Below are positions 58,835 through 64,000 of a stretch of DNA of 64,000 nt, piece by piece. Position 1 is the first letter of the stretch. Every line of letters begins with the position of its first letter. The notes under the pieces are model-generated. The model saw only the letters and a list, made by a program, of their open reading frames with translations. It was not told the DNA's origin and did no database searches. The translations under genes and the position numbers were made by a program. Location of the stretch: NCBI RefSeq assembly GCF_002362255.1, contig NZ_LPVV01000001.1, positions 1 through 64,000 of the forward strand, given 5' to 3'. The DNA is from Microbacterium sp. SZ1. Its GTDB lineage: Bacteria; Actinomycetota; Actinomycetes; Actinomycetales; Microbacteriaceae.

Positions 58835-60253
58835 TCAGCGCGAGGCGTTCTCGTCGGCCTCGACGACCTCGATCGTGATCTTGCCGTCGATCGTCGCGTC
58901 GTCCTCGTCGAGGATCTCGTCGTCCAGCGCCTCATCGCCGCGGAACTCCTCGACGGGCTCCGGCACGTCGGCGACCAGCTCCGCCGCGACGACGTCGTCG
59001 GCGTCGTCATCGGCTTCGTCATCTGCGAGCGTCGCACCGCCGAGGGGCGCCGCCGGGGCGGACTGCTCGTCGCTGAAGATGCCGTCGGGGCGGATGAGTT
59101 CGCGCACCTCGGCCATGAAGCTGGCGAGCTGCTGCTGCTGCCACCGCAGCTGGCGGGCGTGGTCCTCGGCGTCGCGCAGCACCGTCGACGTGTGCTGGGT
59201 GACCGAGTCGACGATCTTCTGCGACTTGGCGCGAGCGCGGTCCAGGGTGTCGCGGGCACGCACCTGGGCGTCGGCCTCGATCGTCTGGGCCTGCGAGCGC
59301 ATGAGCCGCTCATAATCGTCGGCCTTGGCCGAGATGCGCTGTGCGTGCTCGAGCGACGCGGTGACCTGCTCGTTGGCGTCGGTCGTGATGCGCTCGGCGT
59401 GCGAGACCGCCTGGTTGTGCAGCACCAGGAACTCCTGCTGCGCATCGTCCTGGCGGCGGGTGAGGGTCTCTTCGAACTCGAGAACGCGGGCGTTCATCTC
59501 GCGCACCTCGCGCTCGGCGTCCGCGCGCAGTTGCGTGGTCTCCCTCGTCACGAGCGAGCGCAGGGCAGCCGCGCCCTTCTCGGCCTCGGTGCGGATGGCC
59601 GTGGCCTCCTGCGATGCCTGGTGCACCTTCTCCGCCGCGTGCGCGGCCTCGCGCTCCAGCGTCGCCTGGTGGGCCGTGTACTCGGTGTCGATCTTCAGGC
59701 GCACCTGATCGGCGTCGTGCTGCGCCTGCGCGATGATGCGCGCGACGTCGGCGTCCGCCTCGGCGCGCTGCTGCGTGACCTCTTCGCGGGCCGCGGCCAT
59801 GAGGCGATCGGCCTGCACGGCGGCGTTCTGGATCAGCACGTTGGCCTGCTCCTCGGCGACGCGGAGGATCGCCTCGAACTGCTCGCGCGACGGGGCTTCG
59901 ACGCCCTCCGGGCGGGGCGCGTCGACGAGCTCGTTCGTCAGGGTCGTGATCTGCTGCTCGGCGTCGGCGGCCTGGGCCTTCACGGCGGCGAGTTCGGCCT
60001 CGAGGGCCTCACGGGCCTCGCGCTCCTCGTCCTTCACCGCTTCGACGGCGTCCTCGTGGCGCGCCTCGGCGTCGGCGAGGTCGGCCTTGGCCTGCTGCAG
60101 CTGGTTGCGCAGCGCGCTGAGCGCAGCATCCACCTCCGCCTTGTCGTAGCCGCGGAACGAGGCGGTGAAGCCGCCGGTCTGCTCACGAGGTGCGTCTTCG
60201 ATGAGCTTGTCGAAGAAGTCGGGAGTGCGGTCGTTCTGGGGAGAGTCAGTCAT
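58835..60253 (-). CDS. DivIVA-like coiled coil protein
   Basis: ATG 60253 gives 472 residues. The N-terminus contains TASFRGYDKAEVDAALSALRNQL, the DivIVA membrane-binding/dimer motif region, followed by about 330 residues of uninterrupted Glu/Ala/Arg-rich coiled coil and an acidic C-terminal tail (EDDATIDGKITIEVVE). DivIVA/Wag31 relatives mark curved membrane at cell poles and septa. It is longer than Wag31 (about 270) and may be a second, Scy- or FilP-like member. Single gene. Confidence 0.85.
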   Translation of the reverse strand: MTDSPQNDRTPDFFDKLIEDAPREQTGGFTASFRGYDKAEVDAALSALRNQLQQAKADLADAEARHEDAVEAVKDEEREAREALEAELAAVKAQAADAEQQITTLTNELVDAPRPEGVEAPSREQFEAILRVAEEQANVLIQNAAVQADRLMAAAREEVTQQRAEADADVARIIAQAQHDADQVRLKIDTEYTAHQATLEREAAHAAEKVHQASQEATAIRTEAEKGAAALRSLVTRETTQLRADAEREVREMNARVLEFEETLTRRQDDAQQEFLVLHNQAVSHAERITTDANEQVTASLEHAQRISAKADDYERLMRSQAQTIEADAQVRARDTLDRARAKSQKIVDSVTQHTSTVLRDAEDHARQLRWQQQQLASFMAEVRELIRPDGIFSDEQSAPAAPLGGATLADDEADDDADDVVAAELVADVPEPVEEFRGDEALDDEILDEDDATIDGKITIEVVEADENASR

Positions 60254-60394
60254 GGTCAGCCTTTCTGGCGCATGTCGCAGCGCGGAGGTCTGCGATGTGG
60301 CGAGCTGTCGGATGCCGAGGGCCGAACGGGCGCATCGACGACCTACCACAGCCTAGTTGCGTCGGCCGGATTCGTGCATCCGGTTTCGCGGGCG

Positions 60395-60913
60395 TCAACG
60401 ACTCAATCGCCATCCCTGGTCGGGGGTCTCGCGGCGGTCGAACCGCGACGGAACCGGAGACGTCTCATGCTCGATCCCGAGCTCGGCTGCCGCGGCGACG
60501 ACGCCGGTCCGCAGGTCCCTCCAGAAACCGGCGGTGTTGGGGCGGCCGAGGTATTCGCGGAACTCCTCGATCTGCAGCCGCACGCCGACGTCGGCTGGCA
60601 CGAGACGCGCGATCGCGTCGTCGGTCTCGATGAAGCGGATGCCGTAGACGCCGTCGCCCAGGATCGTGAACTTGCGCGGATCCCGCCCTACGACGCCGTC
60701 GACGAGTCGCCGAGCGCCCTCGGGCCCCATGGCGAGGTCGACGGTCGTGCCCAGCTCGTCGAGGATGGCGAGGAGCTGATCCTCCTCGAAGCGCCGACCG
60801 GCTCGTCGACCGCGCGAGCTCGATGAGCGGCGGATCCAGCGTGGCAGCAGCATCGCGATCACGAAGATGACCGCCACCAGCGCGAAGAGGAGGAGCGGAT
60901 TGTCCACGGTCAC
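60395..60913 (-). CDS. small membrane-anchored protein, unknown function
   Basis: GTG 60913 (weak AGG upstream; GTG 60907 is an alternative) gives 172 residues: one N-terminal helix (LLLFALVAVIFVIAMLLPRW), a basic segment RRSSSSRGRRAGRR and a soluble C-terminal domain of about 130 residues (EDQLLAILDELGTTVD, FTILGDGVYGIRFIE). Upstream in-frame starts run into a 19-bp tandem repeat and are unlikely. Family not recognised. Confidence 0.7.
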   Translation of the reverse strand: MTVDNPLLLFALVAVIFVIAMLLPRWIRRSSSSRGRRAGRRFEEDQLLAILDELGTTVDLAMGPEGARRLVDGVVGRDPRKFTILGDGVYGIRFIETDDAIARLVPADVGVRLQIEEFREYLGRPNTAGFWRDLRTGVVAAAAELGIEHETSPVPSRFDRRETPDQGWRLSR

Positions 60914-60931
60914 CAACCTACGGGCCTGCCG

Positions 60932-60969
60932 CGCAGCACGGGGCTGCCGTCGCAGCACGGGCCTGCCGT
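60932..60969. repeat. 19-bp tandem duplication in the intergenic gap
   Basis: CGCAGCACGGGGCTGCCGT (60932-60950) is followed directly by a copy with one change (60951-60969). It lies between the AEC transporter stop and the next start on the same strand. Confidence 0.7.
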
Positions 60970-60983
60970 CGCTCGCCGGCAGG
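60962..60983 (-). terminator. hairpin after the AEC transporter gene
   Basis: CCTGCCG (60962-60968) and CGGCAGG (60977-60983) form a 7-bp stem with an 8-base loop, abutting the stop codon of the minus-strand transporter gene. No U-tract. Confidence 0.4.
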
Positions 60984-61904
60984 TCATCCGAGGAGCGCCA
61001 TGACGAGCACCAGCACCGGAAGACACCCGAGCGTCGTGAGGAAGACGGTGTCGCGGGAGATGGTCTCGCCGACGTCGTAGCGCTGCGAGTAGTTGAAGAC
61101 GTTCTGCGCGGTCGGCAGTGCGGCGAGGATCACGACGATCAGCACCTCGTGCGCCGAGAGTCCGAAGACGAACTGCGCCACGACCCAAGCGACCACCGGT
61201 ATCACGAGGAGCTTCAGGGCGGACGCGAGGATCACGTCGCGTCGGTGACCACGCGCGCCGAGAACGCGCTGGCCGTGCAGGGAGATGCCGTAGCTGATGA
61301 GCAGCACCGGCACCGCCGCATCGGCGATCAGCTGGGCCGGCTGCATCACGATCGGCGGGAGAGCGACGTCGAACACGGACACGAGGGTGCCGAGGAGCGA
61401 ACCGATGATGATCGGATTCGTCGCGGTGCGACGCAGCGTCTTCGCCACGGAGACCGAGTCGCTCGTCACCGCGTCGAGGATCGACAGGGAGACGGGCGTG
61501 AAGACCAGCAGCTGCATCAGGACCACCGGCGCGGGGTAGGCCGCACCGCCCAGCAGATACAGCGAGAGCGGGATGCCGATGTTGTTCGAGTTGACCTGTC
61601 CGGCGGCGAGAGCCCCGATCAGGGTCTCTCCGACCGGGCGCCGCCACCACAGCCGCGCGACGAGCGCATAGGCCGCGATCACGGCGACAGCAGCGATCGC
61701 GGAGACAGGGAGGAGCGACGAGAAGAGCATCGTCGCGTCGGCGTGCGCCAGCACCGTGAAGAGCAGGAAGGGAGAGAGGACGAAGAAGATCAGCCGGCCG
61801 AGCACGTGCCGGGCGTGCGGACCGAGCAGATCGACGCGTCCGACGACCCACCCGATCGCGATCGCGACGCCCACCACGGCGAATCCGGTGAGCGTATCGA
61901 GCAT
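60984..61904 (-). CDS. AEC family (auxin efflux carrier-like) transporter
   Basis: A 306-residue protein with about 10 membrane helices in two related halves, with QVNSNNIGIPLSLYLLGG in the middle and LPTAQNVFNYSQRY near the end, both conserved in AEC permeases that export or exchange organic acids such as malate. Start ATG 61904; a TACGCT just upstream on this strand may be the -10 of a leaderless promoter. Confidence 0.9.
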   Translation of the reverse strand: MLDTLTGFAVVGVAIAIGWVVGRVDLLGPHARHVLGRLIFFVLSPFLLFTVLAHADATMLFSSLLPVSAIAAVAVIAAYALVARLWWRRPVGETLIGALAAGQVNSNNIGIPLSLYLLGGAAYPAPVVLMQLLVFTPVSLSILDAVTSDSVSVAKTLRRTATNPIIIGSLLGTLVSVFDVALPPIVMQPAQLIADAAVPVLLISYGISLHGQRVLGARGHRRDVILASALKLLVIPVVAWVVAQFVFGLSAHEVLIVVILAALPTAQNVFNYSQRYDVGETISRDTVFLTTLGCLPVLVLVMALLG

Positions 61905-62219
61905 GCTTCGAGCGTAGCGATGGCCCGTCTCGCACGTCGCGCCTCTCGGGCACGCGTATCAGGGGCGGAGGCCTGCGTCAATGGTCGGGCCTGTATGAGC
62001 GGGGATCCGGCGGCATCCGTACGCTGGCATGACAACGAGCCGCATGCGTGCCGCTCCGCGTCGGTCGGCCCAGTCGGCGATCTCGGGTTTCTCTCGGTCT
62101 CGAGCGCACTGCGGGGGTGGGTGCGCTTGCGGACCTTCTCATCGGCTGCTCCGGTCCTCCGTAATCGGGTACGGGGGACCGGAACCCTCTCTCTGACGTC
62201 GGTCGAGCGAGATTCCTCG
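61905..62219. other. intergenic region without recognisable gene
   Basis: 315 bases. I see no convincing reading frame on either strand. It should contain the promoter of the AEC gene near 61910 and contains a terminator-like hairpin at 62151-62182. Base composition is slightly less GC-rich than the neighbours. Confidence 0.6.
62151..62182 (-). terminator. terminator hairpin of the small lipoprotein gene
   Basis: CCGGTCCTCCGTA - ATCGGG - TACGGGGGACCGG is a 13-bp stem with a single mismatch, 37 bases downstream of the minus-strand lipoprotein stop. Confidence 0.65.
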
Positions 62220-62663
62220 TCAGCCCGCGGCGGTTGCGGCGGCCCGCTCCTCCGGCGAGTTCGGGGTCCATCCGAACCATCCTCCGTCCCCTTCGATCAC
62301 ACTCCAGTCACCGCAGGCGAAGACGCTCTCGGCCTCGTACGGGTCGGGGGCGTCGTCGAGCACCCACGAGGGAGCGGAGTACCGATCGACCTCGCGGCAG
62401 TCATCGGAGAGCGGAGAGTCGCTCGTGAGCAGGATGACGGCGTCCGCAGCATCCTCCAGTGTCGACGTCCTCAGCGCGATGTCGGTCGCATCGGCGGGAA
62501 TCCAGGAAGCGTCCACCTCGGCACTCCTGTCGAAGGCGTTCGCGTCGTCGAACGTCGAGGTGGAGTACTTGTGGACGAGGCTGTCGTACGCGGAGCATCC
62601 GCTGAGAGACAGCAGCCCTGCGACGATCAGGGCGGGGGCGGCGAGGGCCGTTCGTGCGTTCAT
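62220..62663 (-). CDS. small secreted lipoprotein
   Basis: ATG 62663 gives a lipoprotein signal peptide with lipobox SLSGC (Cys23) in a 147-residue protein. The mature part is acidic, with two more cysteines likely disulfide bonded (DDCREV and FACGDW) and a GGWFGW segment. An in-frame upstream ATG (62813) would destroy the signal peptide position. No known family recognised; neighbours give no hint. Confidence 0.75.
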   Translation of the reverse strand: MNARTALAAPALIVAGLLSLSGCSAYDSLVHKYSTSTFDDANAFDRSAEVDASWIPADATDIALRTSTLEDAADAVILLTSDSPLSDDCREVDRYSAPSWVLDDAPDPYEAESVFACGDWSVIEGDGGWFGWTPNSPEERAAATAAG

Positions 62664-62853
62664 GCATACAGCCTCGCTGCGAGCGCTGGGCCGCGTCATC
62701 GGGCGAGGGAGGTATCGGCATCCGCCTGGAGGATGACCGCCCGCGACACGACCTTCGGCGATCTCGTTCGGTGCTCGGAGGCGAGGGGTGACACGTCGCG
62801 GCGGGGGCGTCAACCCCCGTACCTCTCGTCGGGGCTGTGGGGATCATCGAGGG

Positions 62854-64000
62854 ATGGATACCGCAGTCGTCGTCGGAGCCGGGCCGAACGGTCTCGCGGG
62901 GGCGGTGACGCTCGCGCGCGCCGGCCTGCGCGTGCGAGTGTACGAGCGCGCGGACCAGCCGGGCGGGGGAGCGGCGACTCGGCAGCTGACGCTCCCCGGC
63001 TTTCATCACGACGTGTGCTCCGCGGTTCACCCGATGGCATTCGAGTCGCGGTTCTTCCGAGAGTTCGGGTTACGCGACCGGATCCGGTTCGTCACGCCCG
63101 AGGTCTCCTTCGCGCAGCCACTCGACGGTGGGCGCGCCGGCATCGCGTATCGCGACCTCGATCGCACGAGCGACGAGCTGGGGATCGACGGCAGGGCCTA
63201 CGAACGGTTGCTCCGTCCGCTCGTCGAGCGTGCGAGCGACGTGGCCGGGTTCACAGGATCATCCCTCCTGCGTCTGCCCGACAGCCTGGGCACCCCGCTC
63301 GCCTTCGGACTGCGGTCTCTCGAACAGGGAACGCCGATGTGGAACGCCAGATTTCGCGGAGACGTCGCGCCTGCACTGCTCACCGGAGTCGCGGCGCACA
63401 CGATCCTCGCTCAGCCGAGCATCGCCGGAGCGGGAGCGGGGCTCGCGCTCACCACGTACGCGCATGCCCAGGGGTGGCCGATTCCCGTCGGGGGCAGCCA
63501 GTCCATCATCACGGCGTTGATCGACGACCTGCGAGCGCACGGCGGCGAGGTCATCCTGGACCATGACGTCACCGATCTCGCCGACCTGCCCGCCGCGACG
63601 GTGACGCTCCTCGACGTCACACCGCGCGCGTTCCTCGGCCTGGTCGGCCGTCGGCTTCCGACGCGCTACCGCAGGGCATTGCAGCGCTTCCGCTACGGCG
63701 GCGGCGTGGCGAAGGTCGACTTCGCCCTCAACGGGCCGGTGCCCTGGCGGCATCCGGAGCTCGCCAGGGCCGGCACCGTGCACGTCGGCGGGACGCGAGC
63801 AGAGGTGGCGGCCGCCGAGAACGAGGTGAACCGCGGACGACTGCCAGAGCGCCCGTACGTGCTCGTCTCGCAGCCCTCCACGTTCGACGCGACCCGGGCA
63901 CCCGACGGAAAGCACACGCTCTGGACCTACACGCACGTCCCCGCACGCAGCGACGCCGACCGTCGGGAGGCCGTGATCGCGCAGATCGAGCGCTTCGCTC
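62854..64000 (+). CDS. phytoene desaturase-like NAD(P)/FAD-dependent oxidoreductase, 3' truncated
   Basis: ATG 62854 is followed by 382 codons without stop to the window end. The N-terminus has the FAD dinucleotide motif [20 protein letters not shown], then [15 protein letters not shown], the pattern of carotenoid desaturase/CrtI-like and BsDsdA-type oxidoreductases of about 480-500 residues; roughly 100 are missing. [16 protein letters not shown] (residues about 210-225) is the conserved mid-protein motif of this family. A hairpin CGGGGG-CGTCAA-CCCCCG lies 35-52 bases upstream. No carotenoid genes are visible, so the substrate is open. Confidence 0.88.
   Translation, partial: MDTAVVVGAGPNGLAGAVTLARAGLRVRVYERADQPGGGAATRQLTLPGFHHDVCSAVHPMAFESRFFREFGLRDRIRFVTPEVSFAQPLDGGRAGIAYRDLDRTSDELGIDGRAYERLLRPLVERASDVAGFTGSSLLRLPDSLGTPLAFGLRSLEQGTPMWNARFRGDVAPALLTGVAAHTILAQPSIAGAGAGLALTTYAHAQGWPIPVGGSQSIITALIDDLRAHGGEVILDHDVTDLADLPAATVTLLDVTPRAFLGLVGRRLPTRYRRALQRFRYGGGVAKVDFALNGPVPWRHPELARAGTVHVGGTRAEVAAAENEVNRGRLPERPYVLVSQPSTFDATRAPDGKHTLWTYTHVPARSDADRREAVIAQIERFA

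Overview
The window is high-GC chromosomal DNA from an actinobacterium. The gene content (WXG100/FtsK-type ESX-like secretion, mycoredoxin-like protein, DivIVA-like coiled coil, an iron box of the DtxR/IdeR type), densely packed operons with 4-base ATGA/GTGA overlaps, and frequent start codons with little or no leader all fit Microbacteriaceae, most likely a Microbacterium-like organism. That assignment is inference from gene content and base usage, not from a marker gene. I found no rRNA, tRNA, CRISPR array or insertion sequence.

Region 1 (1-19540) is a type VII secretion (T7SS, ESX/WXG100) locus. It holds a 5'-truncated FHA protein, a transmembrane Ser/Thr kinase, an FHA-like/helix-turn-helix protein, several small membrane, lipo- or secreted proteins, and a large EccC/EssC-type ATPase with FHA N-terminus. 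After these come a zinc-ribbon/FHA protein, three WXG100-type small proteins and a 1367-residue polymorphic-toxin-like effector. Four small genes downstream are the candidate immunity or chaperone genes. No EccB, EccD, EccE or mycosin gene is visible here.

Region 2 (19611-27117) is mostly housekeeping: a sodium:neurotransmitter-symporter family transporter with its tiny MetS-like partner, a degenerate serine-recombinase-like protein, malate dehydrogenase, a neutral zinc metallopeptidase, an aldehyde dehydrogenase family protein, a mycoredoxin-like protein, and a standalone siderophore-interacting (SIP) domain gene. The SIP gene sits under a very clear iron box and looks leaderless.

Region 3 (27131-52762) is a large surface polysaccharide and cell-envelope locus. 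It contains a TagD-like cytidylyltransferase, GT2-GtrA, a secreted beta-helix protein, a GT2-polysaccharide deacetylase fusion, a double GT4 fusion, a CDP-alcohol phosphatidyltransferase, a rhamnosyltransferase-like GT2, and a 1887-residue LamG/PKD surface protein. A Wzy-like polymerase, Wzx-like flippase and Wzc-like tyrosine autokinase form a tight operon. GT4 enzymes, a low-molecular-weight tyrosine phosphatase (Wzb role) and the initiating polyprenyl glycosylphosphotransferase complete it. Together these can start a lipid-linked unit, extend it, flip it, polymerise it and control chain length. The leader of the initiating transferase carries four copies of TCCCCAG.

Region 4 (53079-64000) is mixed: an LtrA-family membrane protein, a Tat/lipoprotein intradiol dioxygenase-like protein, a small hypothetical, a fatty acid desaturase that may start at a rare ATC, a DrrAB-like ABC exporter, a DivIVA-like coiled coil protein, an AEC-family transporter, a small lipoprotein, and the start of a phytoene-desaturase-like FAD oxidoreductase cut by the window end.
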